From Folioceros fuciformis (Eukaryota > Anthocerotophyta > Anthocerotopsida > Anthocerotales), in assembly GCA_049999805.1 (NCBI GenBank), contig JBNGIO010005980.1, forward strand, positions 1 through 64,000: 64,000 bases of DNA, in the 5' to 3' direction. Of the stretch, positions 21,844-33,897 are shown in pieces. The translations under genes and the position numbers were made by a program. The notes below the pieces were generated by a model, which saw only the letters and a program-made list of their open reading frames with translations, ran no database searches and was not told where the DNA came from. How positions within the stretch are numbered: position 1 is the first letter of the stretch; each line of letters begins with the position of its first letter.

Positions 21844-21935
21844 GTCCACTAGGCCCTAGCCCTAAACCTACTCTAATATAAATCCTCCATCTCCCATCTC
21901 CCGCCTCCCGTCTCCTTGTGTATACCACCACCAAG
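21844..21935 (+). promoter_or_regulatory. Possible promoter: telo-box-like words, TATA-like word, CT-rich leader
   Basis: ccctagccctaaaccta (related to the plant telo-box AAACCCTAA) is followed by taatataaat at about 21876-21885 and then a run of ctcccatctcccgcctcccg. An aaccctaat word also lies at about 21743. Telo-box plus CT-rich start is typical of plant translation-related genes, but I find no such gene downstream. Confidence 0.35.
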
Positions 21936-22270
21936 CCGTTACCCAGACTTCTTGTTACCTGTCGTCATCCGGTGCGCTCCACCTGGTCTCTCCGGGGAAC
22001 TCTCAGGTCCCTGGGACTCTGGCCGGGAAGGGAGCCTGACTGGAGCGGGCCCAAGGTCTCTCCTCATAGGTCACTGCCAGTGCATGGCGTCAATCATTTG
22101 AGGGGCGGCCCTCCCATTGGCTCAGATGACCCGCATTACCTGACTTGCTTAGGGTTGATTAAGGCGCGTTGGCGTGCTTGGTGTCGGTGCGTCAGCCTCT
22201 CAGGAAGACCCAAGTGTGGGCGTGCAGGCGTGCAGGCGAAAGCGCAAGCTGTACCGAGCCTGTTGGGAAC

Positions 22271-22279
22271 TATATAAAG
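22271..22279 (+). promoter_or_regulatory. TATA box candidate
   Basis: tatataaag in a GC-rich surrounding. A start site about 30 bases on would fall near 22302. The first ATG after it (22344) opens only 31 codons. About 1 kb downstream on the same strand is the hairpin at 23256-23349, so this could drive a non-coding transcript. That link is inference. Confidence 0.4.
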
Positions 22280-23255
22280 CCGCTGCAATCGCGTCCTACT
22301 TCACAGCCATTGTTTCATCCTGCACTGCTTCCTTCGCGCCTCGATGGCACTCGACGTTATCTCGCCATTCGGTCTGGCCCAGACCTTTCGTCTGGCATCG
22401 CCTCCCTCTCAGCGCCTGCTTGCCTGTTGCGACACTTAGCTGGAGGGCGCGTCTCTGAGGCCTCAGTGACACTTGTTCCGTGCGAACGCGCTCGCCTTGT
22501 GTGTTCCACACTCCACCGAGCGCTGCGTGGAGGCGGCGTTGCAGATGTTGCGTTTCTGGTAGAGGCGTTTGCGGCCACCGGCGAGGCTTCCCGATCGGCC
22601 ATCTCTAAGTGGTCGGCCAACCTTTTGTGCGCGCTTGGGAGGCGTGAATCCTCAAGCGTTCACTACCGTGGACACTACCGTTCAACACTCCGAGATCTCG
22701 TTTGTTTACGTCTCACCTTGCAGCTTTTCCGCGGACCGTACGCGGTCTTCGGTGCCCGGACCGTCGGAGCCTCCACCACGGCGCTGTGAGATTCTCTGGT
22801 GGTGGAAGATTGTGTGCTGATTCTTGGTCCGAGGAAGACGTCCTGGTACGTGCATAACCGTTTCTTTCTCGCATACAATGTATTCCAGAGCTCGGCAGGA
22901 GGCCGCTTTATCCTCTGCGTGTGGACATGTTTGCAACTCGGAGTTCCTGAGTGACACTGAGGTTTCATTCCACCGTTGCCTTTATGGCAAGTGCCTTGGA
23001 TCCTTGGGCGAGTTGTGTGGACGAATTCAACTAAATCGAGTTGCCTGATTAGTTCATGTGGACTCATTCATGCTTTTCGAACCTTGTGGGCAGAGTAGCG
23101 TTCTTGTAGCACACACGATTTGGCTGCTTACAGTACATTTGTATTTGCTGAGTCCAGATAGTCGTGCCTTGCAGTTGGCCTCTGGGGAGCTTCTTCAGGT
23201 GAAAGTGGCAAGCTACGGGGTCGTTAACTCCCTGGGTGACTGAGCCAAGGTACAC

Positions 23256-23349
23256 GATGTCTCTGATCGAACTTTAATTTGAAGGCTGGCAACGCCAATG
23301 TAAAAGTTGACTATGCCAGCCTTTGAATTAAAGTTTGATAAGTGTCATC
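23256..23349. ncRNA. miRNA-precursor-like hairpin (candidate)
   Basis: The arms 23267-23291 and 23314-23338 are each 25 nt and pair along their full length in RNA; the only non-Watson-Crick positions are three G:U wobbles. The loop is 22 nt (23292-23313). Pairing continues below the stem with scattered mismatches over 23256-23266 and 23339-23349, as in plant precursors. The drawn pairing is for plus-strand RNA; the minus strand would have A:C mismatches at the wobble sites and fold less well. Alternatives are a tiny foldback transposon or an inverted duplication. No mature sequence is known to me that matches. Confidence 0.4.
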
Positions 23350-26300
23350 AACATGACTGCTGGCCTGCAGCTTGCGGTTGAGAGGCATCAGATGGTAACG
23401 ACAGCGACGAACCACTTGTATTCATGAAGATAGTCAGCAATCGTAGCAGTGTCCCATCAGAAGTTGTAAGCAAATAGAGACGATAAAAATGTACAATTAG
23501 TTACGAACGCATTCGCCTGAAACATGTTTCTGCTGAAGGTCAAATCGCGTGCGTATCTTGGACACTTCAATCTGCAAAATGAAAGGATACAATCATGCGT
23601 TCTGACTGCAGAAGTCATCCACACTCCCAGGTCTTTGGACACATCTGCCAAGCATTGCTTCCTCTGACAGTCATCATAAATTTCAACACAAGGTAAACCG
23701 CAGGACCACAATGAATAGGTGCTGGCCGTCGGTCGCCGCTATCATCAGTAATCGATTCTCACACCCTGGACAATGCTCAGTAAAACTTTTCAATTCGTGG
23801 ACATATTCATGCACCATTCCTGACCACAAATTCAGCACATGGACAAATAACCTTCTGTAACCTGTACAACAAGTCAACTCCCATTAATACAAGTACCTGG
23901 AATCGAGGCAGCAAATAATCGTGCTTTCTCCAGCAGCTCCACCACTTCATGACTCAAAGCAGCGCAACCACAAGTTCTCTCACAACTTCAGCTCCTCTCA
24001 ACGTGCCAAGCTTCCGCAAATGACAATCACACGTAGTGCGGTACGTACCCAACACTGCAGTTGCTGGCTGTCACGTGCTTTTTGAAACGGCCCATCGTCA
24101 ATTGATGACAGTCCAGCTGCAAGGTTCCAGATTTCAGCTCTCCACAACAGTTACTGACCTGAAGTTAGTTGTATGGATGTAACAAGACTGAAAGAGGCGT
24201 GAAGTTCCATCTGCCAGCAAATCTAACGAGTACGATCAGCCCTCACTTCGGTGAAAACATGTACATCCGTAGACACGCACACGATCGCATTCAGCAGGTT
24301 CGATGTCAATGTTGGTTCCCTGAGTGACCTGAGTCCTACGAATCCAGTCTCCTGCCTGTTACAACTTTTCACCTTCGTACAACACATGTAATGTTCCTAC
24401 GCACAGTATGCACTACACTAGAATTTCCAACTGCTACATTGCAGGCAGAAGCATTTCTATGACCCCCTACAGTCTTCCACTCAAAGATACTTCAAAGCTA
24501 GCCTACTTGTGACAACATTCTCTTAGTGAGAAGATTCTCTTACAGAGGACAGCCCTCCAGCTGACCAATTTCCCCAACTCAAATAGCGATTCTTCTGTAT
24601 AGTTTTTTACATACCTTGCAAGATGTAGAAGCTAGCCAGCTCCACAACCATACTTCTTCAATGCAGAGAACTGAGAATCCCAGAGCCAGCTTTTTGTGGT
24701 CAGTTCAGTGTGCCCGGCCTCTGCATCATGAAACTGTACGTGACTTGAATTCTACATAGGAAAGCGAGTTGATGTGGAAAAACTGCCAAAGCAGCTCCAA
24801 TATGCCAGCTCGTAGCGATCACGAGTTGGTTGTGCTGCCCATGCTGCAGCTTAGCAACTGAGCCCTGGCCCCTGCACCTCTGTTCATATGGTTTTCAGGT
24901 CCAAGATAATGATCCAAGCAAAACAAAGCAAAGCAAAGAACTCGTTTCGATGATTCAAAAACGAGCATGACCACATACATACCTCTCGACTGTAAAGGAG
25001 CCTCTAGATATCTGAGCGCTGGCTGTGCCGGTGGCTAAACTCTGGCCATGGTTATTGGAAACCGGCTAAACGTCCACTGCCGCGCCTGGGCAGCTGTCGT
25101 CCTTTCCCAGGATCTCGCAACCACATACGCATGTTCTTCAATCTTGAATCTACGCCATGAAGCCAGGGTGAGCTTCAAGTCTCTTCCAGACTCGATCAAC
25201 TCGACGAGTTTACAGCTCTCAGTCCTCAGCTACGATTGTCATTGAGAATGAAAGGAACATGCCTTGCGCTGCCCCTAGGGAGGTACCCATGCAGAGCTGT
25301 GAGCCGACAGCGTGTTCGCAAGTTGCAATAGGTGTTCCTCCGATGTCAGTGCAGCAATTTAGACTGCAGCTCTGTTCGAGCGCGCGCCACCACCCGAAAT
25401 TTATCCTCAGCTAGTACCATCGCCAACTTGGCAGCTCCCGACCTGCACTTGAGAGCAACGTATCACTCGTAACCGTCCGAACATGGTCGTGGCTACAGGG
25501 CAGCATGACTCCAAGTTCTGCGTGCAGACGGCAGCGAGCGACAAGCTGATAAGAAAATCGACTGTTGTGGTGATCACTCCCATCATTGCTGGCCAGCAGC
25601 GGAACCTCGTCTGTCTGTACTGTCCAGAGAGCGTTGCGTCACACTGCAATAACAAGCATACGGCGCGACTGCGCAGGCTTCCGGCAGCTGCAGTCACTCA
25701 CGAGTACTAGAAAAGCTCTCTTGTCCATCGTGTCAACACCAGGTGGTGTCAAGAAGCTCAACACCGCAAATGGTGTGGTTTCCTCTCCAGCTGGCGCCGA
25801 GCATAGATCGGACCTCTTCCAGTCGGACCCCTCACTTCCTAGGAACTGATGGACGGGCATTGCGATGGGAGTTCTAGCAACAACCAGCAACATGGTCTCC
25901 ACAAGAGAAGTTGATCGCCATACAGTTCGCCTAGGAGCATTGGTATTCTGTGAACATATCCATTTGCGATAGACAAAGACGCACGAGCTTCCTAAGTTGG
26001 GCTTCCCAATCCGCACGATGTTAGGATGGATATCCACTCGCGTGATCGCAGCTCTCGAGTTCGAGGACTAGAGCAACTCCGACTTTGTGGCTTAGGGACG
26101 TTAGGCACCCCCTGACCAGGCACCCTAATGGATGCATTTAACTTGACAGCCCAAACTTCAAGGCCAGTTCGATTCCAAATCCCTAGAGTTCGGGACTGGA
26201 CTGAGGAGAGCTTACGTCACGACGGCCTCCACCAGGTGCGGCCGCGAGCTGCCCTTCCGTCGTGTGTACTGTCCTATTTCACCAATTTATTAAAGGATTG

Positions 26301-26420
26301 ACACTCAGGGCTTCCTGAAGTACAGTACAACCTTGCATCTACGATCTCGGTGCTTGCGCGGATCAACCTTACGAGTGTGCGGTAAACTCATCTCCACCGT
26401 ACATTGGAAAATGCACTATT
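23350..26420. other. Unassigned sequence
   Basis: Several ORFs of 60-130 codons exist, for example 23683-23877 and 25639-26037 on the minus strand and 25483-25710 on the plus strand. Some peptides look protein-like (the minus frame at 23683 reads ENRLLMIAATDGQHLFIVVL), but I cannot assemble a gene or name a family. Possible exons of an unrecognised gene cannot be excluded. Confidence 0.3.
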
Positions 26421-26578
26421 GCATAGCATCCTCTGGTTATCTGCATTTGTTTGCGTAGTATCCTCTGGTTATCTGCAACTGTTTTGTGTTTTGCATAGCA
26501 TCCTCTGGTTATCTGCAATTGGTTGTATAGCATCCTCAGGTTATCAGCGATTGTTTGCATAGCATCCTGTGGTTATCC
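26421..26578. repeat. 32-bp minisatellite, 5 units
   Basis: Units start at 26421, 26453, 26493, 26525 and 26557 (gcatagcatcctctggttat, then ctgcaattgttt). The second unit carries 8 extra bases. Confidence 0.9.
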
Positions 26579-26902
26579 ACGTGCACGTGGATTTGCAAGG
26601 GATAATAGGCAAACATAGCTCCAAAGACTAAGAAGATAGGGATAGGAAAATGATGAGACACTCTTTGTCCACTTGAGCATGCCATAGCCATGCTTGTAGG
26701 ATTCCTTGCTCAAACACCAACATGTACAAGATTTATGTTTTTCTCTCTTATTGCGAGAACACATAGACATGTTGCTAAAACCTACAAGAGTTCGCCTTCA
26801 CTTTGTGTTTTGGAAATGGCGTGAGAACATAGCCTCCACATCCCTTCTCATATACAAATGTCACTTATGAAGAAATTACTCTATATCTACTTGTATGATG
26901 AT

Positions 26903-26912
26903 NNNNNNNNNN
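26903..26912. other. 10-N gap flanked by identical 47-bp sequence
   Basis: 26856-26902 and 26913-26959 are identical. This is what results when two overlapping contig ends are joined with a fixed-length N spacer instead of being merged, so the duplication is probably not in the genome. Confidence 0.93.
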
Positions 26913-26959
26913 AAATGTCACTTATGAAGAAATTACTCTATATCTACTTGTATGATGAT

Positions 26960-28689
26960 CTCAAACTGAGGAACCTTCCATTTCTTATTTTTGAAATTGT
27001 TGCTTTTGTTGGCTATCGTGAGAGAGTTCCATCCCTAAGATATGAAGCATTGGTTTTTCATTGTGAATCATGTTTCTAGTCCACAATGTGAGAAATGGCA
27101 CATACTTCTTGTGGAGCGATTCTTTCAACCCAAGAATCACCAAAAGGTCCACATTAGCCCTTATTGTCGTTGCAGTCTTGAGATCCGTTCCCAAGGGAAT
27201 GATCTTGTGTCAAGGCAGTGTACTATTCTCCCCTAACGTACTAGCCTAATCCTACCTATCAGCACCTACCTAACCCTAATAGTGGCTAAAGTAGTTAGGT
27301 TAGACTCCATAGCTTTATTTCTAGCACAAACTACCTCAACAGCTGAAAGGGAACATCAACATCAACTCCACCCTCCAACCTCATCTCTTATCTCCGCTTT
27401 AGCACCAATCTTTAGTCTCAACTCCACTCCCTAGCCTCAACTCTAGCTCCAACACTTAGCTCCAACTCCCCACTTCAGCACCCTGAAATGTGCACACAAC
27501 TCTTCAACCCTGGAATTTGCAACATAGCAACCTTCTCTACTTGCAGCCTTTAAGGCAGAGATGTGAAGTCTTGGGTTGGATAGCCTCCTTGGCTCATGGC
27601 CCTGCAACTCTTACCTTGGAAACCCACTTAGGGACGTCAAGGCACCTCAGCTAGCATGCAAAAAAGATCAGCCACTGCGGATCTAGCCACACAAATCTCG
27701 GTAGCCTAGGGATCCACCACATCCCCCTAGTGACAAGGGGATTAAGCCCAAAGTGCACTCTCACACCATATCAGCATCCTAATCTGGCAGCCTGCACACA
27801 AGGGACAAGGGGAATCACACCAAAAGACTACCCTCTCCTCAATGACAGGCCTAGCCTCTTATACTATCTTGGACAAGAACCTCAATCATTATCTAACAGA
27901 GTTAGCATCAGTCACACACCCGGCAATCCTTCTCCCCGACCTAAACCTAACCCTAACTCCAACCTATGAGGGGTTACCAGCTGCCCTTTGACACTCATTA
28001 CTCGTTACCCCCTACCAAAACCATCAGTGCATCTCCACAACTTCCCACACCTCCCTCAAATCATCCTGTACCTTCCTCAAGGCCTCCACCTTCTTCAAGT
28101 ACTCCCACCTCCATCTTGCTGGCCAGCCAGGGAGAACCTCATCCTACTGGTTATGGAGCTCCTTTGGTCCTCTAGAGTTGTCCCGCCCTGGTTGGGGTAG
28201 CTGGTTCATGGCAGTAGAACCACCCTACCACATCTTTAGCAATCCCCACGCCACGTTCACCAAAGTAATGCTCATGTTGTTGCGAATCACATGCAACTTC
28301 TCCCAAAGCGGCGTCAATGCAGCAACCTCCAAAGGGCTAGAATTCCCCAGATGGACCTTATTGTCCACCGACTTACTCCGCGAGTTCCTCTGCCTATCGT
28401 AATGCTAAGCTGCACCCGTCCTGGCAGTCCAGCGCATACAGCTATTCGCTGAGCGCCATGCTCGGATTCCTCCACCCCGACATCATCCCATCAATAAAAG
28501 ACGACTCATGGTTAGTGGCCAGCACACATTTAGTTGTAGGGGTAGCAATGTATGGCTCATGAATGCATTCGGAGCTACGAAGGTTGACTGTTTCAAGCCC
28601 CATAGAAGCATTGTTCCTTCGCATGAATCTTCCCCCAACTGCCTCCTACATTAGGTCCCTAAGCTCCAAAATTGCCAGCCTCCTTCAAG
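26960..28689. other. Unassigned, simple-composition sequence
   Basis: 27300-28100 is rich in CTCCAAC/CCTAAC-type words, including ctaaacctaaccctaactcc at about 27940. No gene recognised. Confidence 0.35.
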
Positions 28690-30610
28690 GCTGCCCTTGT
28701 GCTCAGTTTCAAAAGCTTTGCGCCGACAGAGGATAGCCCCCTGCTTCGCTCAGACCCATTGAGAAACAACCGCCTACTAGCCGCTTGGATCCAGACCCTA
28801 CCTACCAGCCAATCCGACCAACCGGCTTGGCTAGCCAGATCCGGTGCCTGGCCCTTGCCAATCCGGCCAGCCTCAGGGACTTGCTCTCAGCACCCCAGCT
28901 AGGCCCCGGCCAGCCAGCCAGCATCCAGCTGCCTGTCTAGCTAGCTGCCCTCCAAGGTCCGCCCATAGCCAGACCCGCCAGCCAGAGCCCAGGTGACTCC
29001 GACCTCCTGGCTACCAGCCATGCCCCCGACTAGTTTGTAGCCGTGATCCAGCCAGTGCTTGGATCTGCCAGCCAGCCAGCATCCAGCTGCCGTCAACTGC
29101 TTCCTACACCGGATCCACCATTAGCCCGCCTAGCTGCCTCCAGCTATAGCCAAACTGGTCCCCTGGCTGGCTAAATCCAACCCGCTAGGCCTGCCCATGC
29201 CTGGCTGCCTTTCCCGGCCACCTGCTTGTCCAGGCTCGACTGGGCAAGCAGCCAGGCCGCCCGCCTAGTGCTTGCCTAGAGTGCCCTGCCTTCAATCCTG
29301 GAAGCCGCTTGCCTGGTCTACCCAGCTGCCTGCCAGACAGCCTACCTGATCCGGCCAGGCCGCCTGGAGCCTGCTAGCCAGCCACCAGTTAGCTGATCCG
29401 GCCATACAGCCCGCCTGCTAGCTGACCTCTTGTCAGCCGAGATCCACCAACCTGCCTAGCCTGGCTGCCTCAAATTCGCCTGTCAGCCAGCCAAACCAGC
29501 CTGGCTGCATGGTTACCTGCCCGCCAGCAAACCTGCCCAGCCAGCAGCCTGGGTGCATGGTTACCTGCCCGCCAGCAAACCTGCCCAGCCAGCAGCCTGG
29601 CTGCATGGTTACCTGCCTGCCAGCAAACCTGCCCAGCCAGCAGCCTGGTTGCATGGTTACCTGCCTGCCAGCAAACCTGCCCAGCCAGCAGCCTACCTAG
29701 CGATCCGGCTAGGCCTCTGCTTGGATCCGCCAGCAGCCCCCCGCCAGCCAGGATCCCCCCCGGCCAGCCTGTAGCTGCCAAGTGGTTGCCTAGTCGGATC
29801 TGCCAGCCAGCCAGGCCGCACGCTAGCTTGCTCCCATTGCTGCTGTTGGGCTACCTGCCTGCAGCCGAACCAGGTTGGGCTAGCCACTGCCGTTGCTGGG
29901 CCAGGCTGGGCTGCCTACCTGCAACCGGACTGGCCTGGCTGCCTGCTGCCACTGCTGGGCTGCCTGCCTGCTGCCACTGTTGGGCTGCCTGCCTGCTGCC
30001 GCTGTTGGGCTGCCTACCTACAGCCGGACCGGCCTAGCTGCTTGCTGCAGCTGCTGGGCTGCCTGGCTGCTGCCAGATCGTCCTAGCTGCCTACCTGCAG
30101 CCGGATCGGCCTGGCTGCCTACCTGCAGCCGGACCGGCCTGCCTGCTTGCTGCCGCTGCTGGGCTGCCTGCCTCCCTTTGCACCTGCGGCCAGCCGGCGT
30201 TGGATCCAGCCGAGACCCCAACCCGAATCCGGCCCCGGCCTGCTATGCCTACGGATCCAGCCAGCCTGCCACCCTTGCTGAGTTCTAGCCAGCCAACCTG
30301 CCGCGCCTCGGTCTGCCACTATAGCCAGCTGCCTGTCTGGCTAGCTGGATTCGGGGTCGACTTGCCTGCTGATCGGGTCTGCCTGATCAGGCAGCCTAGA
30401 TCCTACCGCCTGACGCACGGCCTGGATCCTAGTTGGACCAGCCACAGCCTGCCTTCCAGAATCCACCTCTACCAATCTGGTCCGACCACTTGCAAGCCTG
30501 GTTCGCTTGGCCCTGATCTGGGCTGTCTACCATCCTATCGGGCCAACCCACCTCTTGCCCAGATCTTGCTTCATCACCTTGCCAACCCGCCTGAACCCTG
30601 CCCACTCTAG
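28690..30610. repeat. 1.9-kb low-complexity island of CCAGCC/GCCTGC words
   Basis: A sharply bounded, GC-rich block in AT-richer surroundings, made of variants of cagccagcc, gcctgcctg and gctgggctgcctgcctgctg. All six frames are long and open because of the repeat, so the ORFs here (up to 136 codons) are not evidence of genes. It contains the 48-bp minisatellite 29501-29692 and, at about 29830-30170, a decayed array of roughly 25-30 bp units (ctgggctgcctgcctgctgc). Confidence 0.85.
29501..29692. repeat. 48-bp minisatellite, 4 units
   Basis: Units start at 29501, 29549, 29597 and 29645 (ctggctgcatggttacctgc, then ccgccagcaaacctgcccag, then ccagcagc). They differ at only a few bases and read as a 16-residue repeat in several frames. 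Confidence 0.92.
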
Positions 30611-31029
30611 CTTGCCATTGTTGTACACTACTTGCCCGCTCCAGGGAACTCCACTCGCCTCCTACTCACAGATCTAGGGTTCCACGCACATTTGGACACC
30701 CTAACCAAAGGAATCAAGACCCGTTACCTTTCGACCACAATCCCTACCTAGACCATAACCCTCCCACCTAGCCTAGTTTCCTAACTACTTTCCCAAGGAA
30801 TTCAATCAAAACTCAAAAAAAAAAAAACACTACCATTTTTCTAAGGGATCTATCTACCATGTGGACTCCACACTTCTCTAAGCCAATGATTGGCTCTCCT
30901 TTCTCTTGCCAAGAGAGCTTGAAATGTGGTGAAGCTTTGTAGGGGATTTGTACGTTTGACAGCCTTATGTTATTTGGCATTGCTAATGTTTGGGATTGTT
31001 CTGAGAAAGATGCTTTTCTCGGTATTTTC
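30611..31029. other. Unassigned spacer
   Basis: Contains a run of 12 A near 30818-30830. No gene recognised. Confidence 0.35.
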
Positions 31030-31440
31030 TATTGTTTGGGAGACATCCACAATTGCCTAATGTGCAGCAAGCTGCTATGGAAAGACCAATATCATGGCAA
31101 GATGTGGATGGTTGCATGAGAGAGCTGCAAAGACGGACAATGTTGTTTTAGCATATAATGCCAATGGCAATGGAAAATTTGGCCATTGCACAACATAGGG
31201 ACAGACTGCGCTATGTTCATACAAAAGGAGGAATTTGGAAGCCCAAAGTGTGTCGATTCAAACCTGGTGATTATGTATACTTAGCTCAGCAACCTTCAGA
31301 TACACTTGATAGTAGTGTTGGGCGCACAATTCTGTGGGTGGTTGTTGTCAAGGACACTCAGGTGGTGGAGCTAAAGGGATCTTATGGATGAAGGTGGCAA
31401 GATCATTTGAAGAACCTAGCTCCTTGTCATTTGCCAGGGA
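31030..31440 (+). pseudogene. Retrotransposon integrase C-terminal remnant
   Basis: The plus frame reads LPNVQQAAMERPISWQDVD, then MENLAIAQHRDRLRYVHTKGG, then CRFKPGDYVYLAQQPSDTLD, SSVGRTILWVV, VELKGSYG and, past a stop, HLKNLAPCHLPG. This is the DNA-binding tail of a gypsy-type integrase (a helical region with IAQHRD, then a small SH3-like domain). Stops at about 31150 and 31389 interrupt it, and no RT or LTR is attached. It belongs to a different subfamily from the element at 3.9-9.8 kb. Confidence 0.65.
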
Positions 31441-31482
31441 TCTAGAGCTACTACCTAGCACTTGGATACCACCCAAGGACTT

Positions 31483-31620
31483 GAATGCACACATGGATTA
31501 AGTATATCTAACATCACTCGAAAATGTATTTATTCAAGCTTGGATGCACACATGGATTAAGTATATCTAACATCACTCAAAAATGTATTTATTCAAGCTT
31601 GAATGCACACATGGATTAAG
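31483..31620. repeat. 59-bp tandem repeat, 2.3 units
   Basis: Units start at 31483, 31542 and 31601 (ggatgcacacatggattaag, then tatatctaacatcactc, and so on). The first two are almost identical. Confidence 0.92.
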
Positions 31621-31904
31621 TAATTTATGGCTATTTCTCGTAACATTAGTTAAATCTTCACGAGTGTGACATCAATTGCACAACAATTCTTTATACCCTA
31701 GTGTCTTTTTAACTCAACCTTAGTGGCTACTAGAAGTCTCTTGTGACCACGATATGAGATTTATGTCATTCCTATTTATGGCACAAAGGAAGCGCAACAC
31801 AATTCTTGATGTTGTTGATTTAGCAAAGCCAAACAATTCTCTAGTTGACTCGTGCCTATAGCTAGAAGTGACAACCATTAACTGAATCCATCTCAACAAC
31901 TTGA

Positions 31905-32130
31905 TTAGAGGCCACTTGAATGTCAGCCACTAATTATCTATTTGGAATCTACCTCTATCCGAGAATCAGTGGTATGTTTGGAGGCTATTTGAATATCAAC
32001 CACTAATTATCTGTTTGGAATTTTTGGAGACCACTTGAATAACCACTAACTATACATTTGGAATCTATCTACCGGGAGAACATGTAAGTTTGGAAGCCAC
32101 AAGAATATCAATCACTATCTATTGGTAAGC
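31905..32130. repeat. Imperfect repeats, about 55-65 bp
   Basis: Variants of gccacttgaat-atcaaccactaa-ttatctatttggaatctacct recur at about 31910, 31980, 32028 and 32095, diverged and with indels. Non-coding. Confidence 0.6.
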
Positions 32131-33840
32131 TATCTCTTTGAAATTTATCTTGATGATAGTAGATGTCTTTAATCACCAAGCTGCAAATGTACTGAAAGTT
32201 ATGGGGCTGTCTCGTAGCAAAAATATGTGGGATCAATCACGATCTTCATGCCCTTTAGTCTCCTTAAAAAGGTCCTCATGCCACGTGTTAGAAGTATCCC
32301 TTCCTACGTTTGTTGTGTGACATTATAAAAATGATTTGTTGTGTGACATCATTGAAATTGTTACACCAGCCAAGGGAAACACCTTAGTTGAAACCTTGGA
32401 AGGAGTGCCTTGACCTGATTGCTCATGAAGCATTTATTTGAAATTCAAGGCAGCAGGCAAGATTGCTAGCTTATCCATGCTGCCGGCAAGAAGTTGTCAC
32501 AAACATGAGGGTTTTATTGATGACTTGCGTTTTGTTATAATGGGCGTGCTCTCAATCACATTCTCGGGTGTCACAGAAAATTTGCTGAAGTCAAGTGCCT
32601 ATGGAAAGCTAAAACACGCATCAAGCTTTCCAAGTTGTGAGTTGCGCCGGTATGTGATTGGGCTCCATGGAAAGCAGCCCTTCTATCCGGTGGAAAGAGC
32701 TGGTGCTATACAAGCCTTAACAACGTGCACATTGTGGATTCCCCTATACCGGAACTGTCCCTGTCGCACTGAGACATCATTTTTTCTCACTTCAGAGACT
32801 TGCCAAAACGAATGGATGTAAGAATTCCAGACCCATACCATCTAACAAAGTCGACACAGATATCCCCTGTGCCCACCTTACTAAGTTCTGTCCTTCGCCT
32901 GCACCGAACACGTCTCAAACTTAGTATACACCGCGCCTTGGGAACCAATGGCTCCAAAGTTTGGACTCTGATATACGTCACATTTCATGTTCGCCGTCTG
33001 CTCACCACGTGACTTAAGTTGAGCACATCGTTGCAGCTGGGCTACAAATGGTTAACAACTTCAGCGCTACCGCCCAGGTGTGACACCTGCATTAAGCACA
33101 AGCTGCTGAGCAAATCCTGCTGGTTTGAGAAGGAAGCCAGTGTGTGTACCTTTCTTCGCCGTGAAGGTTGCTGACTGTCGTTATGCAAGGCCCCGCCACC
33201 TAAACAGGGTTTCTTACTCGCTGCACACCTGCGTGACAATGATACTTAGGTGCCAAAAGCGACAGAGACCATCTATTCTGTTTCTGGGCCCAAAACCGTC
33301 AGTAAAAGCTCTACATGTGTGGAGACAGTAAGTGTAGAGCCTGTCGGGTGTGGCCAAATGGAGGGCAGCCGTCGACATCGGACAGTGCGGGCTGGTGCAC
33401 CGTGTAGTCCAGATACAGGGGCAGCTTCCAAAATCAGCTTGTGACTCGCAGTCTGATCTGGACGCGACCAACACAACATTTTGGAGAAGCAGTTCTGTGT
33501 AAATGGTACTTCGTCCTCGACGACTAGCCTTCACAAAAGATCCATCTGTGAGTAGATGAGTTTGAGTTGAAGTTTTCCCAGATCCCCCTCCAGATCCCCG
33601 CTACTTTCTTGACTAAGCTGAGAGCCAGAAGTGTCAGCCATATGCATGTAGATCCAAGTAGGCTGCAAGCAGTGGACTGGGTATCTCGAATAGCTGCTCG
33701 ATATGCATGTGTCGGGTTCTCCAATCACACGTCTTCCTGGGATCAATCCCTGAGGCCGATACTTCGTTTCAAAACTATTTAAAGCAATATACCCGTAGCT
33801 CCCTACTGCTGGTCTCAGTGGGTGTGTATACCCGGAGACA
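32131..33840. other. Unassigned sequence
   Basis: ORFs such as 32438-32821 (+, 127 codons) have no recognisable domain. No RNA gene seen. Confidence 0.3.
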
Positions 33841-33897
33841 ACACCTGTTCCTACAGCTGAGGACGCAGCCTGTCAAGATGGGGCTGGAGCTGTGTGG

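Noticed and set aside
21244-21852. 202-codon plus-strand ORF
   Set aside because: No ATG at a sensible start, no recognisable domain, and it runs through the proposed promoter-like region; open frames also exist on the other strand.
27930-27975. Telomere-like words (ctaaacctaaccctaac) as an interstitial telomere
   Set aside because: Only about two imperfect units; similar short words occur by chance and in plant promoters.
29433-30288. Long ORFs on both strands (for example 131 codons at 29893-30288)
   Set aside because: They lie in the CCAGCC/GCCTGC low-complexity island, where all frames are open; the peptides are simple Cys/Leu/Pro/Ala repeats.
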